A program made the position numbers and the translations under genes. DNA of 64,000 nucleotides from Aldehydirespirator sp965220485 (GTDB lineage: Bacteria > Actinomycetota > Acidimicrobiia > Acidimicrobiales > Aldehydirespiratoraceae), in NCBI GenBank assembly GCA_965220485.1, contig OZ244832.1, positions 1,178,001 to 1,242,000 of the forward strand. The letters run 5' to 3'. How positions within the stretch are numbered: position 1 is the first letter of the stretch; each line of letters opens with the position of its first letter. This document shows positions 42,630 to 51,185 of the stretch, piece after piece. Under the pieces are notes generated by a model. That model ran no database searches, was not told the DNA's origin, and saw only the letters and a program-made list of their open reading frames with translations.

Positions 42630-44132
42630 ATGAGCGCCGAACCGGACCTTCTCGTGCTCGGTCGCCGCCTGCGCCACACCCGCCGCATCCGTGGCTTCAC
42701 CCTTGCGGACTTGGCGGAGCGCACCGGCCGGCCGCCGGCCTACCTGTCAAGGCTGGAGAACGGCAGGGTCGAGCCTCGTCTCGGCGTGCTGAACGATCTC
42801 GCCGAGGCGCTGGACACCACCACCGCCGACTTGCTCGACGACGCCCCCCCAGACCGCCGGACCGGGCTCGAGCTCGATTTGTTGCGAGCCCAGAACCACT
42901 CAGCCTACCAGGAGCTGGGGCTGCCGCCGCTCAAGCCGTCGAGACGGCTCAACGACGACGTCCTGGAACACCTCGTCGGGCTGAGCCGCGCCGTGTGCGG
43001 ACGCCCCACCGGCCCGACCGACACCACCGAGAGCGCCCGCAGGGCCAACTCGGAGCTGCGCCGGGAGATGCGTGACCGGCACAACTACTTCGTCGACATC
43101 GAGCGGATCGCAGCCGAAGGGCTGGCTCGGGCCGGATACCCGGGCTCGGGCCCGATCAGCGAGCGGGTGCTCACCGAGCTGGTGAGCAGCTACGACTTCC
43201 GCATCGAGCGCGTCGTGGGCCTGCCCCGTACGGCCCGATCGATCACCGACACCCGAGACCGGGTGATCTACATCGGAGACCAGGACGATGTGAAGGTGCG
43301 CCAGGCCCGCTCGGTAGTGCTGCAGACGCTGGGGCATTTCGCGCTGGAGCACTCCGACACCTCGGACTTCGGGGACTACCTGCGCCAGCGCATCGAATCG
43401 AACTACTTCTCGGCCGCGGTCCTCGCCCCCGAGGCGCCCGCGGTGGAATTGCTGAGCGAGGCGAAGCGCCAGGGCGACATCAGCGTCGAGGACCTCAAGG
43501 AGACGTTCTACATCTCCTACGAGATGGCCGCCCACCGCTTCACCAACCTGGCCACCGTCCACATGGGCATTCCCGTCCACTTCCTGCGTACCGACCCCGA
43601 AGGGGTGATCACCAAGGCCTACGAGAACGACGGGCTGCCGTTCCCGGTCACCTCGGACGGCGGCTTGGAAGGCGAGCGGGTCCCCCGACAATGGGGTGCC
43701 CGGCAAGCCTGGGGAGCCCACGGGCACTTCCTGCTGCACGAGCAGTACACGGTGCTCGATGTGGGCGAGTACTTCTGCATCACGTACATAGAGACCGAGC
43801 ACGATCGCAACCCCTACGCCATCACGCTGGGCACCATCGCCGAGCACGCCGGGCACTTCCGCGGCTCCGAGACGCTGCGACGAGAGCACGCCCGCTCCAG
43901 GGACATCGAGCCCGACCCGCGGCTGGTGCGGGAATGGGAGGAGGTGGCCTGGCCATCGGCGGCGGAACGCAGCCACATCCTGTCGGCCCTGCCGCCCTCG
44001 CAGCGCTCATTCGTGCCGTTCCCCGGGATCGACCTGCTCGACGTGTACCGCTTCCTCGACCGCCAACGGCGCCGCCGCCGGACCGCGCGAGACAGGGCCG
44101 AGCGAACCGGCCGCGGCGCACGCAGAACTTGA
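42630..44132 (+). CDS. ramB: RamB/ScfR-type transcriptional regulator (HTH plus ImmA/IrrE-like region)
   Basis: A 500-residue regulator. An XRE-type helix-turn-helix is at residues 8-65 (RIRGFTLADLAERTGRPPAYL and SRLENGR). A middle region has the degenerate IrrE-like segment RSVVLQTLGHFALEHSD (where HExxH would be expected), and the C-terminal ScfRs domain has FTNLATVHMGIPVHFLRTD. In actinobacteria RamB represses aceA and related acetate genes. ATG 42630 lies 36 bp into the open frame and is chosen by homology. A charged Arg-rich tail follows the domain. The dispersed repeat begins just after the stop. Confidence 0.85.
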   Translation: MSAEPDLLVLGRRLRHTRRIRGFTLADLAERTGRPPAYLSRLENGRVEPRLGVLNDLAEALDTTTADLLDDAPPDRRTGLELDLLRAQNHSAYQELGLPPLKPSRRLNDDVLEHLVGLSRAVCGRPTGPTDTTESARRANSELRREMRDRHNYFVDIERIAAEGLARAGYPGSGPISERVLTELVSSYDFRIERVVGLPRTARSITDTRDRVIYIGDQDDVKVRQARSVVLQTLGHFALEHSDTSDFGDYLRQRIESNYFSAAVLAPEAPAVELLSEAKRQGDISVEDLKETFYISYEMAAHRFTNLATVHMGIPVHFLRTDPEGVITKAYENDGLPFPVTSDGGLEGERVPRQWGARQAWGAHGHFLLHEQYTVLDVGEYFCITYIETEHDRNPYAITLGTIAEHAGHFRGSETLRREHARSRDIEPDPRLVREWEEVAWPSAAERSHILSALPPSQRSFVPFPGIDLLDVYRFLDRQRRRRRTARDRAERTGRGARRT

Positions 44133-44135
44133 GAC

Positions 44136-44200
44136 GTGCTGAGCGAGGCCGCGACCCGAGCGGCCCGTGAGCACAGCGAACAAGAGCGCGAGACAGCGCC
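44136..44200 (+). repeat. Dispersed repeat copy
   Basis: A copy reading CTGAGCGAGGCC, GACCCGAGCGGCCCGTGAGC, then ACAGCGAACAAGAGCGCGAG. It starts 4 bp after the ramB stop and ends about 70 bp before the PhoH-like start. It is open in frame with the latter, but no protein family supports an extended start. Confidence 0.85.
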
Positions 44201-44270
44201 GAGCGAACCGGCCGCGGCGCGAAGGCGGGCGGGCGCGGACCTGTCGTGTAGCCTCGGACCGAGACAACAC

Positions 44271-45233
44271 ATGTCTGAGACCACCGCCACCATCCGCGTC
44301 CCCGCCAACCACCTGCTCGGACCTCTGGTGGGTGAGCACGACGTGAACCTTCGGCAGCTCGAGGGCGCGTTCCCCGGCAGCCGCATCCACCTACGGGGCA
44401 ACGAGGTGAGCGTCCTCGGGGACGAGGCCGAGACCGTCGCCCGGCTCTTCGAGGAGCTGATCCTGCTTCTCGAGCACGGTCAGCGCCTCGATGTCCGCAC
44501 GATCGACCGCACGATCGACATGGTGCGCAGCAACGTCCGAGCCTCCGAGGTGTTGACCCACGATGTGCTGCGCACCGCTGGAGGCCGGGTTGTGCGCCCG
44601 AAGTCGGCTGGACAGAAGCGATACACCGATGTGATGGGCCAGAGCGTGATCACCTTCGGGATCGGGCCGGCCGGAACGGGCAAGAGTTGGCTGGCGGTGG
44701 CGATGGCGGTGCGGGCGCTACACGACGACGACGTGAGCCGGATCATCCTTACCCGGCCCGCAGTGGAGGCAGGGGAGAGGCTCGGATTCCTTCCCGGCGA
44801 CCTGATGGCCAAGGTCGATCCGTATCTGCGCCCCCTCTACGACGCCCTCTACGACATGGTCGGCAGCGAGGGAATGGAACGGTTGCTGGAACAGGGCGCA
44901 GTCGAGGTGGCACCACTGGCCTTCATGCGGGGCCGCACGCTCAACTCGAGCTTCATCATCCTCGACGAGGCCCAGAACACCACGCCCGAGCAGATGAAGA
45001 TGTTCCTGACCCGCATCGGCTTCGGCTCTCGGGCCGTGGTCACCGGCGACGTCACCCAGGTGGATGTCGAGGGCGGGCGCAGCGGCCTGGCCGGCATCGA
45101 GGAGCTGTTGGGAGGCATCAATGGGATCGGGTTCGTCCATCTGAGCAGTCGCGACGTGGTGCGCCACCGAATCGTCGCCGACATCGTCACCGCCTACGAC
45201 CGTGTCGGGTTGACCCGCAAGACTTCCGCCTAG
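44271..45233 (+). CDS. ybeZ: PhoH-like P-loop ATPase (YbeZ)
   Basis: A 320-residue PhoH-family ATPase. A KH-like N-terminal part (VPANHLLGPLVGEHDVNLRQ) precedes the P-loop domain with Walker A GPAGTGKS at 132-139, TRPAVEAGERLGFLPGDL near residue 163 and Walker B FIILDEAQN. It probably works with YbeY in rRNA processing, since its stop TAG is directly followed by the ybeY ATG. The start ATG 44271 follows the repeat. No strong ribosome site is visible. Confidence 0.92.
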   Translation: MSETTATIRVPANHLLGPLVGEHDVNLRQLEGAFPGSRIHLRGNEVSVLGDEAETVARLFEELILLLEHGQRLDVRTIDRTIDMVRSNVRASEVLTHDVLRTAGGRVVRPKSAGQKRYTDVMGQSVITFGIGPAGTGKSWLAVAMAVRALHDDDVSRIILTRPAVEAGERLGFLPGDLMAKVDPYLRPLYDALYDMVGSEGMERLLEQGAVEVAPLAFMRGRTLNSSFIILDEAQNTTPEQMKMFLTRIGFGSRAVVTGDVTQVDVEGGRSGLAGIEELLGGINGIGFVHLSSRDVVRHRIVADIVTAYDRVGLTRKTSA

Positions 45234-45782
45234 ATGGAGTCCGCACCCTCCCTTGACGAACCTCCGCCCGGCGCCGTGGTCCGCGCCTTCGACGAGACGT
45301 CCGGGCCGGCCGCAGGACGCGACCGGCTTGACACCGAGCGCTGGGCGGGGCTGGCCGCGGCCGTGCTGAGTGACGAAGGGATTTCCGCCGGCGAACTCGG
45401 CTTGCGCTTCGTTGATCCCAACGTCATGGCCGAGCTCAACCTGACCCACATGGGTGCGCCCGGGCCAACCGACGTCCTCGCCTTCCCGATTGACGGCGTC
45501 AACGGCGGCACACACCGGTCCGAACCGACCCCGCTGCTGGGCGACGTGGTCGTGTGTCCCGCATACGCCGCCGAGAGGGACCCCGACAACGACGCAGCCA
45601 GCGGCGGCCCGGCCGAGCCGGGCGACCGCCGGCCGCCCGGTGGCCTCGCCGACGAGTTGGCTCTGCTGGTTGTGCACGGCGTGCTGCACGTCTTGGGATA
45701 CGACCACCTCCACAGCGCGGACGCCGCGGCCATGCAGGCACGGGAGCAGCAGCATCTGGCCGCGCACCACCGGCAGCCGTGA
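45234..45782 (+). CDS. ybeY: Endoribonuclease YbeY
   Basis: A 182-residue zinc endoribonuclease for 16S rRNA 3'-end maturation and ribosome quality control. The zinc motif HGVLHVLGYDH is near residue 144, and the typical GPTDVLAFP segment is near residue 77. An insertion of about 25 residues with Asp, Pro and Gly (around NDAASGGPAEPGDRRPPGG) lies before the zinc motif. The start codon abuts the preceding stop, and the next gene starts inside its own stop (GTGA), so the three genes are a tight unit. Confidence 0.93.
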   Translation: MESAPSLDEPPPGAVVRAFDETSGPAAGRDRLDTERWAGLAAAVLSDEGISAGELGLRFVDPNVMAELNLTHMGAPGPTDVLAFPIDGVNGGTHRSEPTPLLGDVVVCPAYAAERDPDNDAASGGPAEPGDRRPPGGLADELALLVVHGVLHVLGYDHLHSADAAAMQAREQQHLAAHHRQP

Positions 45783-46618
45783 CCAGCCAGAACCATCCCA
45801 TCACCGGAAGGGAGCCGAGGCGCCTGCTGCGCCGGGGCGGACGGGGGCGAAACGGCGCGCCCGCGGTCAGCGAGGACGAGCTGATCGCCCTCACCGATGC
45901 GGCCGCCGAGGCGGACGCCATCGAGGACACCGAGCGCGACATGATCGCTTCTGCTCTGGCCCTTGACCGCACCGTCGTTCGGGAGGTCATGGCTCCCCGC
46001 GCCGACATGGTCACCGCCGACGCGGACATGACCGTGACCGCCGCGCTCGAGATCGCCATCAGCCACGGCCTGAGCCGGCTGCCGGTGTGCCGCAACGACA
46101 TCGACGACGTCGTCGGGGTCGTGCTGCTCAAGGATCTTGCCCTTACCGAGCGCTCCGGCGGCGGCGACCGCCCCGTGCACGACTCCATGCGCCGGGCGAT
46201 GTTCGTTCCCGAGACGAAGCGGGTGGACGAGCTGCTCTCCGAGATGCGCACCGCCGGGGGCCACCTGGCTGTGGTCGTCGACGAGTACGGAGGCACGGCC
46301 GGGCTTGTCACCCTCGAAGACCTCGTCGAGGAGTTGGTGGGCGAGATAGTCGACGAGTTCGACCGGCCCGAGCCGCTGCTGGAGCCCCTCGCCGGTGGCG
46401 AGGCTCTGGTGCACGGCCGCATGCCGGTGGACCAGTTGAACACCCTCGTCGGCGCCGAGCTGCCCGACGACGATTGGGACACCGTGGGCGGTCTGATCTT
46501 CAGCACGCTGGGCCATGTGCCCGAGGTGGGCGAGGCAGTGGAGGTCGACGGCCTCAAGCTGCGGGTCGAGCACATGCAGGGCCGCCGAATCACACGGGTG
46601 AGGCTCACCAGGACATGA
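45779..46618 (+). CDS. CorC/YbeX-type CBS domain protein
   Basis: A 279-residue soluble protein with a pair of CBS domains (REVMAPRADMVTADADMTVT and PETKRVDELLSEMRTAGGHL, near residues 64 and 140). A C-terminal CorC/HlyC-type domain (DWDTVGGLIFSTLGHVPEVG) follows. The transmembrane DUF21 region of larger homologues is absent, as in E. coli CorC. Members affect magnesium/cobalt efflux or ribosome-linked functions. GTG 45779 overlaps the ybeY stop. A repeat copy begins just after the gene. Confidence 0.88.
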   Translation: MTSQNHPITGREPRRLLRRGGRGRNGAPAVSEDELIALTDAAAEADAIEDTERDMIASALALDRTVVREVMAPRADMVTADADMTVTAALEIAISHGLSRLPVCRNDIDDVVGVVLLKDLALTERSGGGDRPVHDSMRRAMFVPETKRVDELLSEMRTAGGHLAVVVDEYGGTAGLVTLEDLVEELVGEIVDEFDRPEPLLEPLAGGEALVHGRMPVDQLNTLVGAELPDDDWDTVGGLIFSTLGHVPEVGEAVEVDGLKLRVEHMQGRRITRVRLTRT

Positions 46619-46624
46619 GCCCCC

Positions 46625-46690
46625 AGAGGCCGAGCTTGCGAGGCCGTGGCCCGAGCGGCCCGTGAGCGCAGCGAACAAGAGCGGGAGACA
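46625..46690 (+). repeat. Dispersed repeat copy containing the era start codon
   Basis: A full copy (AGAGGCCGAGCTTGCGAGG, then the CCCGAGCGGCCCGTGAGC block and AACAAGAGCGGGAGACAAC). The GTG inside the GTGAGC block at 46662 is the only in-frame start available for era, so the repeat supplies the start and the first residues of that protein. Confidence 0.9.
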
Positions 46691-47570
46691 ACGGGCCGGT
46701 TACGAGCCGGGCTCGGACGGTCACCGCTGCGGGATCGTCGGGGTGGCGGGCCGGCCCAACGCGGGCAAGTCGACTCTGATCAACCGGATCGTGGGACAGA
46801 AGGTGTCGATCGTCTCGAACAAGCCCCAGACCACGCGCGCCGAGCTGCGAGGAGTGCTGACCCGCCCCGACGCCCAGATGGTGCTGGTCGACACGCCGGG
46901 CATACACAAGCCCCGCACCGCCCTCGGGCGCAGCATGAACGCCGCGGCCTCGGAGGCGCTCCAAGACACCGACGTGACGTGCCTGGTGATCGACGCATCG
47001 GCCCCATACGGCCGGGGCGACGCCTACATCGCCCAGTCGCTGCCAGCCAGTTCGGTGGTTGTCGTCACGAAGTCCGATCGGGTTGGGCCGAAGGCGATGC
47101 TGGCGCAGCTCGCGGCGCTGGGCGAATTGGACTTCGAGGCCTACTTCCCGGTGAGCGGGCGCACCGGCGAGGGGGTGGAGGCGTTGGTGGAGCACCTGAT
47201 CGCCCGCCTGCCCGTAGGCCCGGCCCTGTACCCGCCCGACACCGTCTCGGACGCCTCGGAGGCCTTCCGGGTGGCCGAACTGGTGCGGGAGCGGCTCCTG
47301 GCCGTGGCCCGCCACGAGTTGCCCCATTCGATCGCGACCCGGGTCACGGAGTGGGACTGGCCCCTGATCCGCTGCGAGATCATCGTCGAGCGCCCCTCCC
47401 AGAAAGCCATCGTGATCGGCAAGGGCGGCTCGATGCTGAAGGCGGTGGGAACTGCGGTGCGCTCGCAGCTCCCCGAGGGCGCCTACCTGCAACTCGCGGT
47501 CAGGGTGAACAAGAACTGGCAGCAACGCCCCTTCACTGGCAGCACGCGGATAGGCGACCGGTCGCGGTGA
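46662..47570 (+). CDS. era: GTPase Era
   Basis: A 302-residue GTPase for 16S rRNA maturation and 30S assembly. G1 is GRPNAGKST at 30-38, G3 is DTPGIHKP, G4 is TKSD, and the KH domain ends the protein (IIVERPSQKAIVIGKGGSML). GTG 46662 lies inside a dispersed repeat copy; no other ATG, GTG or TTG occurs before the G1 region in this frame, which is closed by TGA just upstream of 46620. The last residues (RIGDRSR) are encoded within a second, inverted copy of the repeat. Thus both ends of this essential-type gene are repeat-derived. Confidence 0.9.
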   Translation: MSAANKSGRQRAGYEPGSDGHRCGIVGVAGRPNAGKSTLINRIVGQKVSIVSNKPQTTRAELRGVLTRPDAQMVLVDTPGIHKPRTALGRSMNAAASEALQDTDVTCLVIDASAPYGRGDAYIAQSLPASSVVVVTKSDRVGPKAMLAQLAALGELDFEAYFPVSGRTGEGVEALVEHLIARLPVGPALYPPDTVSDASEAFRVAELVRERLLAVARHELPHSIATRVTEWDWPLIRCEIIVERPSQKAIVIGKGGSMLKAVGTAVRSQLPEGAYLQLAVRVNKNWQQRPFTGSTRIGDRSR

Positions 47571-47652
47571 AGTGTCGTGTCTCCTGCTCTTGTTCGCTTC
47601 GCTCACGGGCCGCTCGGGCCACGGCCTCGCTCGAGGTGTTGTGAGATCATCC
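47546..47652 (-). repeat. Long dispersed repeat copy overlapping the 3' end of era
   Basis: It starts at GCGGATAGG inside era and continues through TCTCCTGCTCTTGTTCGCTT to the GGCCGCTCGGGCCACGGCCT block, ending near TGTTGTGAGATCAT. It is in opposite orientation to the copy at the 5' end of era. Flanks match those of the copy at 33077-33185. Confidence 0.85.
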
Positions 47653-47720
47653 GGAACTGCGGCCCTCGCTCGGCCTCCGGATAGGAGTGCCGGGGCGGCG
47701 GGCCACGCGGTAGGTTCACG

Positions 47721-48509
47721 GTGATGATCACTGCCGCGCTGGATCTGGACCGCGTCCCGGCGCACGTCGCGTGCGTGATGGACGGCAACGGACGCTGGGC
47801 CCAGTCTCGGGGCTTGCCTCGCATCGAGGGTCACCGGGCCGGCGAGGAGGCCCTGTTCGACGTAGTGGAAGGGGCCCTCGACATCGGTGTCGAGTGGCTC
47901 ACCGTGTACGCCTTCAGCACCGAGAACTGGCGGCGGCCCCCCGACGAGGTCCGCTTCCTGCTCGAGTTCAACGAGGACATCCTGATGCGACGGCGCGACG
48001 AGTTGCACGAGCGGGGCGTGCGGATCCGGTTCGTGGGCCGCCGCGACCGCCGCGTGCCCAAGCGGTTGCTCGACCTCATGGATGAGACAGTCGACCTGAC
48101 CAGGCGCAACCGCCGCATGACCTTCACCATCGCCTTCAACTACGGGGGCCGAGCCGAGATCGTCGACGCGGTCAGGGCCGTCGTGAATGCCGGGATCTCC
48201 GCCGAAAGGATCACCGAGCACACCATCGCCCGCCGCCTGTACGACCCCGAGATGCCCGAGCCCGACCTCATGATCCGCACGTCCGGCGAGCTCCGCACTT
48301 CCAATTTCCTGCTGTGGGAGCTGGCCTACAGCGAGCTGTACTTCACCGACACCGCATGGCCCGATTTCCGGCGAGTCGACCTCTACGAGGCCATCAGGAC
48401 TTATCAGGAGCGCGAGCGGCGGTTCGGGCGGGTGTCACCCAACGGGACAGGCCCGGCGAGCACTTCCAACGGCGACGGCCAGGCGAGTATCTCCAACGGC
48501 GACGGCTAG
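47721..48509 (+). CDS. uppS: Polyprenyl diphosphate synthase (isoprenyl transferase)
   Basis: A 262-residue cis-prenyltransferase that builds undecaprenyl or decaprenyl diphosphate for cell-wall synthesis. The signature VMDGNGRWAQSRGLPRIEGH near residue 19 has the catalytic Asp. FSTENWRRP, the GRAEIVDAV region and DLMIRTSGELRTSNFLLWE match the family. GTG 47721 has AGGT five bases upstream; ATG 47724 in the same frame is equally possible. A C-terminal tail with a duplicated SNGDG motif comes from a short internal DNA repeat. Confidence 0.93.
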   Translation: MMITAALDLDRVPAHVACVMDGNGRWAQSRGLPRIEGHRAGEEALFDVVEGALDIGVEWLTVYAFSTENWRRPPDEVRFLLEFNEDILMRRRDELHERGVRIRFVGRRDRRVPKRLLDLMDETVDLTRRNRRMTFTIAFNYGGRAEIVDAVRAVVNAGISAERITEHTIARRLYDPEMPEPDLMIRTSGELRTSNFLLWELAYSELYFTDTAWPDFRRVDLYEAIRTYQERERRFGRVSPNGTGPASTSNGDGQASISNGDG

Positions 48510-48604
48510 ACGGCGGCGATGGGAAGCCCCCCGACCGCGGCCGCCCCACTGAGGCCGCAGGCCGCGGCCGCGCCCGGGCCGTGCGCGCCGACAGGCCGAC
48601 GGCC

Positions 48605-49324
48605 ATGAGCCTCTACCGCGACGAGGCGGTGGTGCTGCGCACCTGGAAGCTGGGTGAGGCGGACCGCATCGTGAGCCTGCACACCCTGGCCCACGGCAAG
48701 GTCCGTGCCGTGGCCAAGGGGGTGCGCCGCACCCGCTCGAAGTTCGGCGCCCGCCTGGAGCCGGCCTGCCACGTCGCGGTCCAGCTCTACCGGGGCCGCG
48801 GCGATCTGGACACCCTCACCCAGGCCGAGACCATCGACCGGTTCGCAAGCCTCAGATCCGACCCCGACAGGTTCGCCCGGGCCTCGGCGATGCTGGAGGC
48901 GGTCGACCAGGTCGCGCCCGAGAAGGGAGGCGACCCCGACCGCCATGTGATGCTCGTGCGGGCTCTGGCCACCCTGGACCGCATCGACAGCCCTGTGGTG
49001 GTGGCGGGCTTCTTCCTGAAGCTCCTGGCGCTGGAGGGGGTGCAGCCCGAGCTGGACAGGTGCGTGGTCTGCGGAGCCGAGGGACCCTTCGAGGCCATCG
49101 ACCCCAATCTTGGGGGTGTCCTGTGCCGCCAGTGCCGCCAGGGTCGTTCCATCAGCCGCGATGCGCTCGCGATCCTGCGCCAGATCCTCGGTGGACAGCT
49201 CGGCGCGGTGCTGCGCCGGGCCCCCGATGAGGCCGACGAGGAGGTATCGGCCGTCGCCACCTCCGCCATCGAGGCCCATCTGGAGCGGCGGCTGCGCTCG
49301 GTGACGGTGCTGGACCACAACTAG
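48605..49324 (+). CDS. recO: DNA repair protein RecO
   Basis: A 239-residue RecO protein that anneals ssDNA and loads RecA in the RecFOR pathway. The N-terminal OB fold opens with SLYRDEAVVLRTWKLGEADR, and the C-terminal part has a four-cysteine zinc site (CVVCG then CRQC). ATG 48605 is supported by homology; no strong ribosome site is seen. The gene is followed by a dispersed repeat copy. Confidence 0.92.
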   Translation: MSLYRDEAVVLRTWKLGEADRIVSLHTLAHGKVRAVAKGVRRTRSKFGARLEPACHVAVQLYRGRGDLDTLTQAETIDRFASLRSDPDRFARASAMLEAVDQVAPEKGGDPDRHVMLVRALATLDRIDSPVVVAGFFLKLLALEGVQPELDRCVVCGAEGPFEAIDPNLGGVLCRQCRQGRSISRDALAILRQILGGQLGAVLRRAPDEADEEVSAVATSAIEAHLERRLRSVTVLDHN

Positions 49325-49328
49325 CGCC

Positions 49329-49396
49329 CAGGCCGAGCGGATGAGCGAGGCCGTGGCCCGAGCGGCCCGTGAGCGCAGCGAACATGAGCGGGAAAC
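49329..49396 (+). repeat. Dispersed repeat copy
   Basis: A copy reading AGGCCGAGCGGATGAGCGAGG, with the CCCGAGCGGCCCGTGAGC block and an AACATGAGCGGGAAAC end. It fills the gap between recO and glyS, starting 5 bp after the recO stop. Confidence 0.88.
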
Positions 49397-49453
49397 AAGA
49401 TTGGTTGCCGCGGGGCCGATGACCTGTCGACGCGGTCCTTTAGCCTTGCCCCC

Positions 49454-50776
49454 ATGGCAGAGCCCCGCCCCAGTCCGGAGCTGTTCGATGCGGTCGTGAA
49501 CCTCTGTGTTCGGCGCGGCTTCGTGTTCCGTTCCGCGGAGATCTACGGCGGGTTCCGGTCGGCGTACGACTACGGGCCGCTGGGAGTGCTGTTGCTGCGA
49601 AACGTGAAGGAGCAGTGGTGGCGGTCGATGGTTCAGCTGCGCCACGACGTGGTCGGCCTCGACGCGTCGATCCTGTCGCCGCCCGCGGTCTGGCAGGCCT
49701 CGGGCCATCTCGAGAACTTCACCGACCCGCTGGTGGACTGCCGGTCGTGCGGGACGCGACACCGCCAGGACAAGCTCCAGGACCCCGAGGCCTGCCCGGA
49801 GTGCGGGGAGCGGGGCTCGCTGACCGAGCCGCGGCAGTTCAACCTGATGTTCTCCACCCATGCCGGGCCGGTAGCCGACTCCGCGGCTCAGGTCTACCTA
49901 CGACCCGAGACGGCCCAGGGGATGTTCATCAACTTCGCCAACGTGCTGCGGGCCAGCCGCAAGAGCCCCCCGTTCGGCATCGCCCAGATCGGCAAGTCGT
50001 TCCGCAACGAGATCACACCGGGCAACTTCGTGTTCCGCACCCGCGAGTTCGAGCAGATGGAGCTGGAGTACTTCGTGCCTCCCGACGAGGCCCCAGGCTG
50101 GTTCGAGCACTGGTGCCAGGCCCGTATGGAGTGGTACCTCGAATTGGGCATGGACCCGCGAAGGCTGCGGCTGCGGGCTCACGGCGCCGACGAGCTGAGC
50201 CACTACTCGTCGGCCACCTCCGACGTGGAGTTCCTATTCCCCTGGGGCTGGGACGAGCTGGAGGGGATCGCCAACCGGGGGGACTACGACCTGCGCTGCC
50301 ACGCCGAGCACTCCGGCGAGCGCCTCGAGTTCTTCGACCAGGCCACGGGCGAGCACTACGTACCCCATGTGATCGAGCCGGCCGCAGGCGCCACCCGCAC
50401 GGCCATGGCCTTCCTGATGTCTGCCTACGACACCGAGGAAGTCAACGACGCTGAGCGGGTCGTGCTCCGGCTCGATCGCCGGCTTGCGCCGTATCAGGTG
50501 GCGGTGCTGCCGCTGTCGCGCAAGGACGTGCTGGTGCCGGCGGCCAACCGGGTGTTCGACCTGCTCAAGGGCCACTGGAGCTGTGACTACGACGAGACCC
50601 AGGCCATCGGGCGCCGCTACCGCCGCCAGGACGAGATCGGCACCCCTCTGTGCGTGACCATCGACTTCGACACCATCGAAGACGACGCGGTAACGGTGCG
50701 CGACCGCGACACCATGGCCCAGGACCGCATCAGCATCGACCGCCTTCCCGCCTACCTGTCCGACCGCCTCCGGTAG
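49454..50776 (+). CDS. glyS: Glycyl-tRNA synthetase
   Basis: A 440-residue class II synthetase of the dimeric bacterial/archaeal type. N-terminal NLCVRRGFVFRSAEIYGGFR and the zinc-ribbon Cys pairs (CRSCGTRH, CPECG) come before motif 2 (IAQIGKSFRNEITPGNFVFRTREFEQMELE). The C-terminal anticodon-binding domain is APYQVAVLPLSRKD. It charges tRNA-Gly. Start ATG 49454. The position before dnaG agrees with the order in related actinobacteria. Confidence 0.95.
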   Translation: MAEPRPSPELFDAVVNLCVRRGFVFRSAEIYGGFRSAYDYGPLGVLLLRNVKEQWWRSMVQLRHDVVGLDASILSPPAVWQASGHLENFTDPLVDCRSCGTRHRQDKLQDPEACPECGERGSLTEPRQFNLMFSTHAGPVADSAAQVYLRPETAQGMFINFANVLRASRKSPPFGIAQIGKSFRNEITPGNFVFRTREFEQMELEYFVPPDEAPGWFEHWCQARMEWYLELGMDPRRLRLRAHGADELSHYSSATSDVEFLFPWGWDELEGIANRGDYDLRCHAEHSGERLEFFDQATGEHYVPHVIEPAAGATRTAMAFLMSAYDTEEVNDAERVVLRLDRRLAPYQVAVLPLSRKDVLVPAANRVFDLLKGHWSCDYDETQAIGRRYRRQDEIGTPLCVTIDFDTIEDDAVTVRDRDTMAQDRISIDRLPAYLSDRLR

Positions 50777-51185
50777 TCCAAGCGCTCGGCCGCGAACGAA
50801 CTCGACAGTATCTCTCATCCATTTTAGTTATGTATGCATGCATGCCGTGCAGAACGGCACTAGCTGGGTAGCATGACGATGCCGGGGCGCTCCCGGCGGG
50901 TCTGGTCCGCTCAAGCCGGGGGCGCTCCGGCACTGGTCCGCTCAAGCCGGGGGCGCTCTCGGCTGGTCTGGTCCGCTCGAACCGAGGCGCTCCAGCTGCT
51001 AGGACGACGACCCTTGCGGGCGCGGTCCACCGCTGGATGTTAGCACGCCGCGAGACCGCAGCAACCGGTGGCGCTCCGCGAGTATCGGCTAGCGACCCAT
51101 CATGTCACCGGGCGCTTTGATCCGGCTCGCAGCTCGCCGTTGGCCGGTCCGCCCCCGTCCGATGGTGCTGGTAGGTTCGGCCGGG
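50777..51185. other. Intergenic region between glyS and dnaG with short direct repeats
   Basis: No gene is supported here. An AT-rich patch with alternating ATGCATGC-type sequence is at about 50820-50850, next to a short hairpin (GCCGT-GCAGA-ACGGC). Three diverged 31-35-bp direct repeats follow at 50882-50981, then GC-rich sequence up to the dnaG start. Confidence 0.6.
50882..50999. repeat. Three and a half direct repeats (31-35 bp)
   Basis: Units at 50882-50915, 50916-50946 and 50947-50981 and a partial at 50982-50999 share GGCGCTC near the start and TGGTCCGCTCAAG (or CGAA) at the end. The middles differ by a few bases and length. They lie between glyS and dnaG and are unlike the other repeat family in the window. 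Confidence 0.8.

Noticed and set aside
44136..44270. Extended N-terminus for the PhoH-like protein
   Set aside because: The frame is open through the dispersed repeat, but the extra residues are repeat-derived and the family starts at ATG 44271.
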